Assembly (NCBI GenBank): GCA_944385595.1
Contig: CALWXY010000005.1
Span: forward strand, 1 to 9,620
Reading direction: 5' to 3'
From: an uncultured Oscillospiraceae bacterium
GTDB taxonomy: Bacteria; Bacillota; Clostridia; Oscillospirales; Oscillospiraceae
DNA: 9,620 nucleotides
Under the pieces are notes generated by a model. That model was not told the origin of the DNA. It did no database searches and was given only the letters and a program-made list of their open reading frames with translations. How positions within the stretch are numbered: the stretch's first letter is position 1; each line of letters opens with the position of its first letter. Both the position numbers and the translations under genes were made by a program. Below, one piece after another: positions 1 to 6,566 of this stretch.

Positions 1-819
1 TACGCCGCGGGCGTGGCGGACGCGGAAAACGGCAAAGTGAGCGTCAGCCCCGCCAGAGCGAGCCGCGGTACGACGGTGACAATCACAGTCACCCCGGACG
101 AGGGCTACGAGCTGCACACTCTCTCTGTAACCGACAGCAGCGGCAAAGAGCTGGAGTATACCGACAAGGGCAGCGGCAGATACAGCTTCCAGATGCCCGC
201 CTCCGAAGTGACGGTCAAGGCCGTCTTCCGGGAGATATCCGAAATCTGGGAGAACTGCACCGGCGGCGAGGAGTGCCCGGCGTATCACTTCTCCGACGTA
301 AAAACCTCTGAGTGGTACCATGAGGCTGTGGACTATGTGCTCGCCAACGGGCTGATGAGCGGATATGGCGACGGCCTGTTCGGACCGGAGGACAGCCTGT
401 CCCGCGCCCAGCTCTGCCAGATCCTCTACAACTGGGAGGGCCGCCCCTCTGCGGACGGCGGCGACTTTACCGACGTCGACGACGGCGCGTGGTACTATAA
501 CGCCGTGACCTGGGCGGAGGCAAACGGCATAGTCACCGGCTACGGCGACGGGCGCTTCGGCCCCGAGGACAGCATCACGAGGGAGCAGCTGGCCGTGATT
601 CTGTGGCGGTATGCGGATAGCCCGGCGAGCAGCCACGGGCTGGAAGCCTTCACCGACGCGGATCAGATCAGCGGCTGGGCCGCTCAGGCGGTGCGCTGGG
701 CCAATGAGAACCGGGTTCTCAACGGCGACGGCAGCGGCCATCTGATGCCCGGCGGCAGCGCCACGCGCGCACACGTCGCGCAGATGATTAAAAACTTTCT
801 TGAGAACATAGCGGTATAA
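1..819 (+). CDS. S-layer homology (SLH) domain protein, C-terminal part
   Basis: This is the 3' end of a secreted cell-surface protein. The frame is open to the first base of the window, so the start and signal peptide lie upstream; a GTG at 13 is internal. The first 70 or so residues form a beta-rich repeat of the bacterial-repeat/divergent InlB-B type, ending in a motif with MPASEVTVKAVF. After a short Cys-containing linker come three SLH domains, roughly at 286-435, 463-615 and 646-804. Each begins with a F(S/T)D motif; the first two carry a GYGDG(L/R)FGPEDS core followed by (S/T)RxQL. The third is divergent (GDGSGHLMPGGSATRAH), as terminal SLH units often are. Known role of the family: SLH triplets bind pyruvylated secondary cell-wall polymer and hold the protein on the wall. 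The missing N-terminal part would determine what is displayed. The TAA stop is followed 40 bases later by a strong hairpin. Confidence 0.93.
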   Translation, partial: YAAGVADAENGKVSVSPARASRGTTVTITVTPDEGYELHTLSVTDSSGKELEYTDKGSGRYSFQMPASEVTVKAVFREISEIWENCTGGEECPAYHFSDVKTSEWYHEAVDYVLANGLMSGYGDGLFGPEDSLSRAQLCQILYNWEGRPSADGGDFTDVDDGAWYYNAVTWAEANGIVTGYGDGRFGPEDSITREQLAVILWRYADSPASSHGLEAFTDADQISGWAAQAVRWANENRVLNGDGSGHLMPGGSATRAHVAQMIKNFLENIAV

Positions 820-853
820 TCCGCGGCGATTCGAGAATCTGTCTGTATCCTGC

Positions 854-895
854 AAAAAAACACAGGCGGCGTGACTTAGTCACGCCGCCTGTGTT
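854..895 (-). terminator. Strong intrinsic terminator between convergent genes
   Basis: A perfect 17-bp inverted repeat (859-875 and 879-895) closes on a 3-base loop TTA. On the minus strand the stem is followed by a run of T (plus-strand A run 854-860, partly inside the stem), the classic layout of a Rho-independent terminator for yhhQ, whose stop codon is only 2 bases away. On the plus strand there is no clean T run, but the very stable stem may also stop transcripts from the SLH gene, so it is probably bidirectional in effect. Confidence 0.9.
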
Positions 896-897
896 CG

Positions 898-1596
898 TTA
901 TTGCTTTTTCTCGTGTATCGCCCTGGCCATGTAGATGAACGGCGTATCGGCGAGGGAGGTGACTATGAAAATCACATAGCTGGATATGGCGATGGAGATG
1001 AGCGTGGGGAGGTCGTAGGTGCCCCAGAAGGCAAAGCCGGTGAAGAGCACCGTGTTGAGCATCTGACTGAGGAGGGTGGAGCCGTTGTTGCGCAGCCAGA
1101 GGAAGCGGCGGGAGCTGCCCCAGCGCTTTGTGCTCCAGTCCCACCAGAAGTGGTACATCCAGACGTCGAAGTTCTGGACGATGACATACACCAGCAGGGA
1201 GGAGAGCATCATCCTCGGCGTGTTGGAGAAAACGGCGGCTATGCTGGGCGAGGCCCAGTCGTTCACGCTGGGGACGTACATCAGCCAGGACTGGCTGATG
1301 ATGATGAACAGTATATTCGTCGCGATGCCGACATGCACGGCCTTCTGCGCGCTTTTCTTTCCGTCGGTCTCGGAGAGTATGTCGGTTATGAGGAAGGTGG
1401 CGGCGAAGAGGATGTTGCCGAGCGTCATCTCCATGCCGAAGGCGTCTATGAGAATCAGCGCCTCGATGTTGGCGGCGATGGTGGCAAGGACGGTGAAGCA
1501 GTACATGCCGCTGCGCCCGAAGAGCTTATACCAGATAAGCACCGAAGAGTATATCACTATCAATGAGAGTATGAGCAGCAGCTCATTTCTGAACAT
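898..1596 (-). CDS. yhhQ: Queuosine precursor transporter (YhhQ/VUT family)
   Basis: A predicted inner-membrane transporter of 232 residues, belonging to the family (DUF165, TIGR00697) that imports queuosine precursors such as preQ1, preQ0 or queuine. The protein is almost wholly hydrophobic with about six membrane segments. Family-like motifs are FLITDILSE near residues 68-76, QNFDVWMYHFW near 141-151 and WLRNNGSTLLSQ near 167-178. The ATG at 1596 is chosen because AAGGAG (1605-1610) sits 8 bases upstream and the hydrophobic N-terminus begins there. An in-frame ATG at 1704 would add 36 polar residues overlapping the upstream gene. It lies 19 bases downstream of the radical SAM gene, so the two are one operon under the preQ1 riboswitch, which strongly supports the substrate class. 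Which precursor is carried cannot be read from sequence. Confidence 0.93.
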   Translation of the reverse strand: MFRNELLLILSLIVIYSSVLIWYKLFGRSGMYCFTVLATIAANIEALILIDAFGMEMTLGNILFAATFLITDILSETDGKKSAQKAVHVGIATNILFIIISQSWLMYVPSVNDWASPSIAAVFSNTPRMMLSSLLVYVIVQNFDVWMYHFWWDWSTKRWGSSRRFLWLRNNGSTLLSQMLNTVLFTGFAFWGTYDLPTLISIAISSYVIFIVTSLADTPFIYMARAIHEKKQ

Positions 1597-1615
1597 AAGA
1601 GCATCTCCTTTGAAT

Positions 1616-2323
1616 TTATCCGACGCCGAAGTCGGTGTTTGCGAGCAGGACGTCGCAGCGGTCATTTTCGCGGCAGAGGGGGTAGACCTCGCGCATGAAC
1701 ACATCGATGACGGATTTGTCCGGGCTGAGCTCGGAGCTGTTCGGAGTCATGATGTTCACGCAGACGCGGTCAAAGTGCTCGAGACCCGTCTTGAGGTCTG
1801 CTTTCATCGACTCCGCGGTCTGGCCGGTCAGGCCGAAGAGCAGACAGCACTCGTCGAAGCCCTCGGCGATTTTGGCCGGGTCGCGCTCGGCTATGCCCTT
1901 GCGGAGCACATTCTCGCGGAAATCGCAGTCAAAGCTCTCGACGCCGGTTTTGATTCTCAGCGCCACGCCGAGCGCGGCAAAGCGCCGTCTGAGACCGGGA
2001 ATCTCATCCCGATACAGCCAGTGGCACTCGAAATGCAGCACGGATATGCCCCGCTCGCGGCAGACCCGCTCGATTTCCGACATGGTGAGCTCGTCCAGCT
2101 CGCAGAATGAGCCGGAGTTTATGACCTCAAGTCTGCCGAACTCCCCGGTGACGCGCGCGAGAACCGAGCGGTTCAGCTCGAAATTGGCGGCGGCGTCCGC
2201 CGAGCAGTCGAGATGATAGTCGCAGAAGGCGCAGCGCCGCCAGGCGCAGCCGAGGCCGCGCAGCAGGACTATCTCCCTCGGATTTTTGTCTTTTATGACC
2301 GAATATCTGGAAAGCTCTTTCAT
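1616..2323 (-). CDS. queL: Radical SAM protein, probable queuine lyase QueL
   Basis: A 235-residue radical SAM enzyme. The iron-sulfur motif is C26-x4-C31-x2-C34 within GLGCAWRRCAFCDY, one residue longer than the usual CX3CX2C. An NSGSF segment (69-73), an HFECHW segment (97-102) and a KTGVES segment (125-130) resemble the glycine-rich and SAM-contacting strands of COG1244-like radical SAM proteins. The gene is the first of a two-gene operon with a YhhQ transporter behind a preQ1-type riboswitch. In Clostridioides difficile the neighbouring radical SAM enzyme QueL is known to convert queuine to preQ1, which tRNA-guanine transglycosylase can insert. Context and size make the same role likely here, but this is inference. 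The partner nucleoside hydrolase QueK is not in this window. The start is fixed by GGAGG at 2331-2335. Another queuosine-linked radical SAM activity is the main alternative. Confidence 0.8.
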   Translation of the reverse strand: MKELSRYSVIKDKNPREIVLLRGLGCAWRRCAFCDYHLDCSADAAANFELNRSVLARVTGEFGRLEVINSGSFCELDELTMSEIERVCRERGISVLHFECHWLYRDEIPGLRRRFAALGVALRIKTGVESFDCDFRENVLRKGIAERDPAKIAEGFDECCLLFGLTGQTAESMKADLKTGLEHFDRVCVNIMTPNSSELSPDKSVIDVFMREVYPLCRENDRCDVLLANTDFGVG

Positions 2324-2338
2324 AAATTCACCTCCAAC

Positions 2339-2366
2339 AAAAATGGCGCGTTAAAAAACGCGCCAT
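2339..2366 (-). terminator. Intrinsic terminator in the queL leader (riboswitch expression platform)
   Basis: Read on the minus strand, a perfect 10-bp stem ATGGCGCGTT / AACGCGCCAT closes on a TTTT loop and is followed by a run of T ending at 2339. It stands between the preQ1 aptamer and queL, only 3 bases before the GGAGG ribosome-binding site. This layout implies that ligand binding to the aptamer decides between termination and read-through into queL-yhhQ. On the plus strand there is no T run, so it is directional. Confidence 0.85.
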
Positions 2367-2374
2367 CACACATG

Positions 2375-2399
2375 TGCACGGCGCAGTTTGCGCCGTGCA
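2375..2399 (-). promoter_or_regulatory. Second leader hairpin, candidate antiterminator element
   Basis: A perfect 11-bp stem (minus strand TGCACGGCGCA / TGCGCCGTGCA, loop AAC) lies between the aptamer and the terminator hairpin. It has no T run. Its arms share GGCGC/GCGCC with the terminator stem, so each arm can pair with the opposite arm of the terminator. Its CCGTG can also pair with TACGG at the 3' end of the aptamer. It is therefore a plausible switching element, though this has not been folded computationally. Confidence 0.6.
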
Positions 2400-2403
2400 G
2401 CTT

Positions 2404-2445
2404 CCCGTAGTTTTGTTTAAGGACAGGATGGTCACGAACTGTCCT
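2404..2445 (-). promoter_or_regulatory. preQ1-I-type riboswitch aptamer
   Basis: On the minus strand, a 7-bp stem P1 AGGACAG (2445-2439) / CTGTCCT (2426-2420) closes on the 12-base loop TTCGTGACCATC. It is followed by the A-rich tail TAAACAAAACTACGGG (2419-2404). The loop length, the C as its last base (where preQ1 pairs in known class I structures), the AAACAAAAC tail and a possible pseudoknot between loop CGTG and tail TACG all match the preQ1-I H-type pseudoknot. The tail closely resembles the UUAACAAAAC tail of the Thermoanaerobacter aptamer. It lies upstream of two queuosine-salvage genes and ahead of an intrinsic terminator. A small 6-bp hairpin (GCCGCG / CGCGGC) precedes it in the leader. 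Confidence 0.87.
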
Positions 2446-2482
2446 GTTGAATTGTGAGCCGCGCGAGCACGCGGCAGATGGA

Positions 2483-2511
2483 ATTATAACCAGATATTCA
2501 CGCTCTGTCAA
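2483..2511 (-). promoter_or_regulatory. Consensus sigma-A promoter for queL-yhhQ
   Basis: On the minus strand TTGACA (2511-2506) and TATAAT (2488-2483) are separated by exactly 17 bases, a perfect match to the vegetative consensus. Transcription should start near 2476, giving a leader of about 150 bases with the riboswitch. The -35 box overlaps the TGA stop of the upstream gene ylbJ (2508-2510). Confidence 0.92.
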
Positions 2512-3488
2512 GCCCCAAAGAACACGGTTCCGGCAAAAAATGCCAGCGCCGCGGAGAGCACGGCGTGCGCCGCCTTGCCGAGCACGGCCTCGCGGGTGCA
2601 GCGCAGGCCGGATTCGGAGAGCACGGCGGCGGTCTGGAGCTGGACGCACAGCCCGCCCCAGCCGAGTATGAAGGCGGCGAGCGCGAGGCTCAGAGGTTCC
2701 GGCTCAAGCGAGCCGAGCGAGGCGACGCCGCTGCCAAGCTCCAAAAGCCCCATGAGCAGCGCCTCGCAGCGGCCTATGCCGAGCTGCGGCAGCAGGTTAA
2801 GGAGAGCGCCGGAGGCGGCGGTGAATAGTCCGCTCTCGCGCATCAGGGCGACGAGCATGGAGAAGAAGATGACAAAGCCGGATATCATGGCCGAGCTGCG
2901 CACGGCGCGCAGCATGGATGTCGTGAGCGCAGGGGCGAGCGCCTGGGCGGAGACGGCGCTGCGCCTCGAGGGCGAGACCGCCTCGCCGCGGCAGAGCAGC
3001 AGCCCCGCGATGAGCGCCGCGAGTATGTGTACGGCGTAGAGCAGCAGCCCCGCTGCCACAGAGCCGAAGACACCGGTGCCTGCCATGCCCATGATGAATG
3101 CGGGGCCGGTGTTGTTGCAGAACATCAGCAGCTGCCGCGCCTCGCTCTCCTTAATCGAGCCGGAGGCGTAGAGCTGCGAGACGGAGGCCGCGCCGAGCGG
3201 GTAGCCGCCGGTTACGCCGAGCACGAAAGCCGCGGCGCCCTCGCCGCCGACGCCGAAGAGCGCGCGGAACAGACCCTCAAAATGCCGCCCCACAAGGGCG
3301 GGCAGCCCCAGCAGGCACAGGAGATTTGAGAGCACGAAAAACGGCAGCAGCGTCGGCACCAGCACCGAGGCACACAGCTCAAGCCCATCGCGCGCGCCTG
3401 CGACGGCGGCGTCCGACCAGATGAGCGCCGCGCCGAGCAGCGCGAGAGTCAGCGCCGCGGGCAGCAGCTTTTTGATAAGGGAACACAC
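2508..3488 (-). CDS. ylbJ: Sporulation integral membrane protein YlbJ family
   Basis: A polytopic membrane protein of 326 residues in the nucleoside-recognition/gate-domain family that includes YlbJ, a mother-cell protein needed for normal spores in Bacillus. Typical motifs are present in both halves: GGYPLGAASVSQLY (94-107), FCNNTGPAFIMGMAG (123-137), ELGSGV (250-255) and FILGWGGLCVQLQ (273-285). The start is set at a GTG, 10 bases after GGGAGG (3499-3504), because the hydrophobic N-terminus follows directly. The open frame runs upstream to an ATG at 3797, but that stretch is antisense to yqfC and polar. It is divergent from yqfC, another mother-cell gene, with a 100-bp shared spacer. Transcripts running off its end enter the riboswitch leader of queL. 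The transported or bound substrate is unknown. Confidence 0.88.
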   Translation of the reverse strand: MCSLIKKLLPAALTLALLGAALIWSDAAVAGARDGLELCASVLVPTLLPFFVLSNLLCLLGLPALVGRHFEGLFRALFGVGGEGAAAFVLGVTGGYPLGAASVSQLYASGSIKESEARQLLMFCNNTGPAFIMGMAGTGVFGSVAAGLLLYAVHILAALIAGLLLCRGEAVSPSRRSAVSAQALAPALTTSMLRAVRSSAMISGFVIFFSMLVALMRESGLFTAASGALLNLLPQLGIGRCEALLMGLLELGSGVASLGSLEPEPLSLALAAFILGWGGLCVQLQTAAVLSESGLRCTREAVLGKAAHAVLSAALAFFAGTVFFGA

Positions 3489-3520
3489 AGCAGCATCGCC
3501 TCCCGGGATTGTCCTGCTTA

Positions 3521-3549
3521 TTGATATGAGAATGCCGAGCCTAAAATGC
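3521..3549 (-). promoter_or_regulatory. Possible sigma-E-like promoter for ylbJ
   Basis: On the minus strand GCATTTT (3549-3543) lies 14 bases before CATATCAA (3528-3521). The first matches the sigma-E -35 pattern at 6 of 7 positions; the second is a partial match to the CATACAAT -10. Position (about 30 bases ahead of the start) and the known sigma-E control of ylbJ in Bacillus support it. The -10 match is weak, so this is tentative. Confidence 0.33.
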
Positions 3550-3562
3550 AGCGGCTCGGCAT
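3532..3562. repeat. 10-bp inverted repeat in the ylbJ/yqfC divergent spacer
   Basis: ATGCCGAGCC (3532-3541) and GGCTCGGCAT (3553-3562) form a perfect inverted repeat with an 11-base gap. It lies 26 bases upstream of the yqfC start. On the plus strand it is followed by ATATTTT, so a weak terminator is conceivable. A dyad operator or RNA leader hairpin fits its place between divergent genes equally well. The gap contains the proposed ylbJ -35 box. Confidence 0.7.
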
Positions 3563-3588
3563 ATATTTTCCAAGCGGAGGTGGGAGAC

Positions 3589-3852
3589 ATGGGCAAAGGA
3601 CTCGAGAGCGCCGCGGCTTTTTTCGATATCCCGGCCGAGACGCTGCCCGACTTGCCGAAGATAACCATCACCGGCGGCAGCAGCGTGAGCGTGGAGAACC
3701 ACCGTGGCGTGAGCATGTTCAGCGACGAGTTGATAGAGATAAGCTGCGGCCGAAGGGCGATAAGACTGCGCGGCAGCGGCTTTGAGCTGCGGAGCATCAG
3801 CGCGTCGGAGATAAGGATTCACGGCAGGCTGCTGTGCGTGGAACTGGATTAG
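3589..3852 (+). CDS. yqfC: Sporulation protein YqfC (YabP/YqfC family)
   Basis: A small protein of 87 residues without membrane segments, matching the YabP/YqfC family of mother-cell sporulation proteins. The recognisable parts are PKITITGGSSVSVENHRGV near residues 22-40, then ELIEIS and the C-terminal pattern IRIHGRLLCVEL. The ATG is supported by GGAGGTGGGAG ending 2 bases upstream, whose GGAGG core is 8 bases away. The frame is open further upstream, but that stretch crosses the divergent spacer and lacks a ribosome-binding site. The stop overlaps the AGGAGGG site of yqfD, so the pair is co-translated, as in Bacillus and most Clostridia. Its biochemical function is not established. Confidence 0.92.
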   Translation: MGKGLESAAAFFDIPAETLPDLPKITITGGSSVSVENHRGVSMFSDELIEISCGRRAIRLRGSGFELRSISASEIRIHGRLLCVELD

Positions 3853-3860
3853 GAGGGACT

Positions 3861-5042
3861 ATGGAGAAAGCCTTGGAGCTGCTGCGCGGCTGGGCGGAGA
3901 TAAGCGTCACCGGAGCGCAGCCGGAGCTGTTTTTGAATATCTGCGCCGCGCGCGGCATAGAGCTGACGGACTGCCGCCCCATATCGCCGACGGAGCTGCG
4001 GTGCACGGTGGCGCGCAGGAGGCTTGCCGCCGCCGGGCGCTGCGCCGAGCGGGCTCAGTGCGAGCTGAAGGTGCGCCGCCGGCGCGGCGCGTCGTATGTG
4101 CTCGGCAGGGTGAGACGGAGGTATTTCCTGCTCGGCGGGCTGATGTGCGTCCTGCTTCTGCTCGGCGCGTCGAGCATGTATATATGGGACATAGACGTCG
4201 TGGGGAACGAGAACGTCAGCACCTCGGAGATACTGAACGCGCTTGAGCAGTGCGGCGTCGGCATAGGCTCGAACTGGACCGGCTTCAACGCCGACATGAT
4301 ACGCTCGCGGGCGCTGGAGCTGGTGCCGGAGCTGAGCTTCCTGACGGTGAACGTGCACGGCAGCCGCGCGACGGTCATAGTGCGCGAGCGCATACCGGCG
4401 CCGGAGCTGGATACGGACGAGGGCAGCGGCGACGTGACCGCGCGGCGCAGCGGCGTCGTCGTGAGCGTGAACGCGTTCAGGGGCGAGGCGCTGGTGTCGC
4501 CGGGCAGCCCGGTGCTGGCTGGCGACACGCTGATTTCCGGCTCGGTGCCGGGCGTGGAGATCTGGGGCAAGCCGACGAAATACAGGCAGGTCGGCGCGAT
4601 GGGCGAGGTGAAGGCGCGGACTTTTTACGAATTTACCGCCGTCGCGCCGCTGGTGGAGTACGAAAAACAGCCAACGGGGCGCGAGGCCTCGAATTACGCC
4701 CTCGTTTTGGGCGAAAAACGGCTTAATTTTTACCAAACCAGTGGAATTTACAGGGACTCTTGTGATACAATCTATGATGAATGGAAATTGGGGCTGAGCG
4801 GCGTGTTTACGCTGCCCGTCTCGCTTGTGCGGGAGACGAGTGCGCAGTATGAGCTTGTACCGGTTGAGCGCACGGCGGACGAGGTCGCCGCCCGGCTGCG
4901 CGGGCAGCTCGCGGAGCGATTGAACGCCGAGCTCGACGGCGGCGAGCTGCTCTCGGCGGATTACTCCGAGCGGGAGAGCGGCGGCTGCGTGTATGTCACG
5001 CTGAGGGCGACATGCCTGGAAGATATAGCCCTGAACCCATGA
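3861..5042 (+). CDS. yqfD: Sporulation protein YqfD
   Basis: A 393-residue protein close to the usual length of YqfD (about 400). A cytoplasmic N-terminal domain of about 85 residues with an Arg-rich end precedes a single membrane helix near residues 88-107. An extracytoplasmic domain follows, beginning WDIDVVGNENVSTSEILNAL, which resembles a POTRA-like fold as in FtsQ-type proteins. Bacillus yqfD is expressed in the mother cell under sigma-E and is annotated as a putative stage IV sporulation protein. The start has AGGAGGG at 3851-3857, 3 bases upstream of the ATG and overlapping the yqfC stop codon. The stretch around 4715-4790 is markedly richer in A and T than the rest of the gene. The stop lies 31 bases before phoH. 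Confidence 0.92.
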   Translation: MEKALELLRGWAEISVTGAQPELFLNICAARGIELTDCRPISPTELRCTVARRRLAAAGRCAERAQCELKVRRRRGASYVLGRVRRRYFLLGGLMCVLLLLGASSMYIWDIDVVGNENVSTSEILNALEQCGVGIGSNWTGFNADMIRSRALELVPELSFLTVNVHGSRATVIVRERIPAPELDTDEGSGDVTARRSGVVVSVNAFRGEALVSPGSPVLAGDTLISGSVPGVEIWGKPTKYRQVGAMGEVKARTFYEFTAVAPLVEYEKQPTGREASNYALVLGEKRLNFYQTSGIYRDSCDTIYDEWKLGLSGVFTLPVSLVRETSAQYELVPVERTADEVAARLRGQLAERLNAELDGGELLSADYSERESGGCVYVTLRATCLEDIALNP

Positions 5043-5073
5043 GACAACATCCTTGAGAGGAAGCTGACAGCGA

Positions 5074-6081
5074 ATGATAGAGAAGACCATGTCGGTCGAC
5101 AGAATGGAGAACATCATAGATGTGTTCGGCTCGTTCGACCAGAACCTCCGCATAATCGAGACGGAGCTGGAGGTCAAGGTGACGGATAGAGACGAGCAGC
5201 TGAAAATAAGCGGCGAGGCCGACAAGGTCATGCTCGCCGAGAAGGCCATAGAGGGCCTGATGAGCCTCGCCGCCAAAGGCGAGAAGATAGACGCACAGAA
5301 CGTGCGCTATATCATAAAGCTCGTGAGCGAGGGCAGAGAGGGCAAGATAGGCGAGCTTGCGCAGGACGTCGTGTGCATCACGGCCAAGGGCAAGCCCGTC
5401 AAGGCCAAGACCCTGGGCCAGAAGCAGTACGTCCAGGCCATAATGGAGAACACGATAACGCTCGGCATAGGCCCCGCCGGCACGGGCAAGACCTACCTCG
5501 CCGTGGCCGCCGCCGTGGCGGCTTTCAGGAATAAGGAGGTCAACCGCATCATACTGACGCGCCCCGCCGTCGAGGCGGGCGAGCGCCTCGGCTTCCTGCC
5601 GGGCGACCTGCAGAGCAAGGTCGATCCGTACCTCCGCCCGCTGTACGACGCGCTGTTCGACATGCTCGGCGCGGAGACCTACAACAAATACCTGGAGCGC
5701 GGCAACATAGAGGTCGCGCCTCTGGCCTACATGCGCGGACGCACGCTGGACGACAGCTTCATCATACTCGATGAGGCGCAGAACACCAGCCGCGAGCAGA
5801 TGAAGATGTTCCTCACGCGCATAGGCTTCGGCTCCAAGGTCGTCATCACCGGCGACGTGACGCAGATAGACCTGCCCGGCGACAAGGCCAGCGGCCTCAA
5901 GGAGGCCATGCGCGTCCTGCGCGGCATAGACGATATCGCAATCTGCACGCTCACCGGCGCCGACGTCGTCCGCCATGTGCTGGTTCAGAAGATAATCGAG
6001 GCGTATGAGAAGCACGACAAGGCCAACCAGCAAGTGTCGAAAATGCCCATACCGCCGCACCGCTTCAAGAGGAAACAGTGA
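5074..6081 (+). CDS. phoH: PhoH family ATPase
   Basis: A 335-residue cytoplasmic P-loop ATPase of the PhoH/PhoL family. An N-terminal KH-like region (about 25-85) is followed by the ATPase core. Visible motifs are the Walker A GPAGTGKT (133-140), the segment LTRPAVEAGERLGFLPGD (161-178), the Walker B IILDEAQN (230-237) and VVITGDVTQIDLP (256-268). PhoH proteins occur next to ybeY across bacteria and are thought to act in RNA metabolism, though the exact reaction is unsettled. The ATG used has GAGAGG about 13 bases upstream, rather far. A second ATG 15 bases downstream has a purine-rich site that is too close, so the first is preferred. The stop TGA overlaps the next start by one base. The Bacillus neighbour pgpH is absent after this gene. 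Confidence 0.96.
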   Translation: MIEKTMSVDRMENIIDVFGSFDQNLRIIETELEVKVTDRDEQLKISGEADKVMLAEKAIEGLMSLAAKGEKIDAQNVRYIIKLVSEGREGKIGELAQDVVCITAKGKPVKAKTLGQKQYVQAIMENTITLGIGPAGTGKTYLAVAAAVAAFRNKEVNRIILTRPAVEAGERLGFLPGDLQSKVDPYLRPLYDALFDMLGAETYNKYLERGNIEVAPLAYMRGRTLDDSFIILDEAQNTSREQMKMFLTRIGFGSKVVITGDVTQIDLPGDKASGLKEAMRVLRGIDDIAICTLTGADVVRHVLVQKIIEAYEKHDKANQQVSKMPIPPHRFKRKQ

Positions 6082-6566
6082 TGGAACATGAGATATCCAT
6101 AAGCCGCGACAGAGCCGGCCTCGGCTCCAATTCGGCGTACAGATATATACGCCGCGCCATAGTCGAGACGCTCGCCGCCGAGGGGGTGGACACGCCCTGC
6201 GAGGTCGACGTCCTGCTCACCGACGACGAGGGGATAAGGGAGATAAACGCCCAGTTCCGCAATATAGACCGGGCGACGGACGTGCTGTCGTTCCCGCTGA
6301 ACGAGCTGCAGCCCGGCAAGTTCAGCGCAGAACTGTGCGAGCGCGACCCGGACAGCGGCAGAGTGCTGCTGGGCGACATGGCCATCTCGCTCGAGCGGGC
6401 GAGAGCACAGGGCGAGGAATTCGGCCACGGCGAAAAGCGCGAGCTGTGCTACCTCGCCATCCACTCCACTCTGCACCTGCTGGGCTACGACCATATCGAC
6501 GAGGGCGAGGACAAGCGCCTCATGCGCTCGCGTGAGAAGGCTGTCTGCGAAAGGCTGGGCATCTGA
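6081..6566 (+). CDS. ybeY: Endoribonuclease / rRNA maturation factor YbeY
   Basis: A 161-residue metal-dependent single-strand endoribonuclease (UPF0054) involved in 16S rRNA 3'-end maturation and 70S ribosome quality control. The zinc site is H128, H132 and H138 in HSTLHLLGYDH, and the upstream family motif TDVLSFPLNE (66-75) is present. The ATG overlaps the phoH stop as TGATG, with AAGAGG 8 bases upstream. A GTG one codon earlier is less likely. The gene ends with TGA directly abutting the ATG of dgkA. Its operon with era, another 16S rRNA maturation factor, fits its job. Confidence 0.97.
   Translation: MEHEISISRDRAGLGSNSAYRYIRRAIVETLAAEGVDTPCEVDVLLTDDEGIREINAQFRNIDRATDVLSFPLNELQPGKFSAELCERDPDSGRVLLGDMAISLERARAQGEEFGHGEKRELCYLAIHSTLHLLGYDHIDEGEDKRLMRSREKAVCERLGI

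Noticed and set aside
901..1566. A 221-codon open frame on the plus strand opposite yhhQ
   Set aside because: Composition is rich in Gly, Glu, Val and His without any family signal. The opposite strand encodes a recognisable transporter.
1597..1704. Upstream in-frame start at 1704 for yhhQ
   Set aside because: It would add 36 polar residues overlapping queL. The start at 1596 has AAGGAG at 8 bases.
3532..3569. Terminator upstream of yqfC
   Set aside because: No gene on the plus strand precedes it and the T run is only four bases, interrupted by A. Better described as an inverted repeat.
3489..3797. Upstream extension of ylbJ to 3797
   Set aside because: The added 103 residues are antisense to yqfC and do not resemble the family. 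The GTG at 3488 has a good ribosome-binding site.
4715..4790. Possible internal promoter in an A/T-rich stretch of yqfD (TACAAT near 4765)
   Set aside because: No -35-like hexamer at 16-18 bases upstream. The stretch encodes a continuous YqfD sequence.
3849..5276. A 475-codon open frame on the minus strand across yqfD and the start of phoH
   Set aside because: It is antisense to two well-supported genes, is full of low-complexity Arg/His/Ala stretches, and has no ribosome-binding site. Long antisense frames are expected in GC-rich coding DNA.
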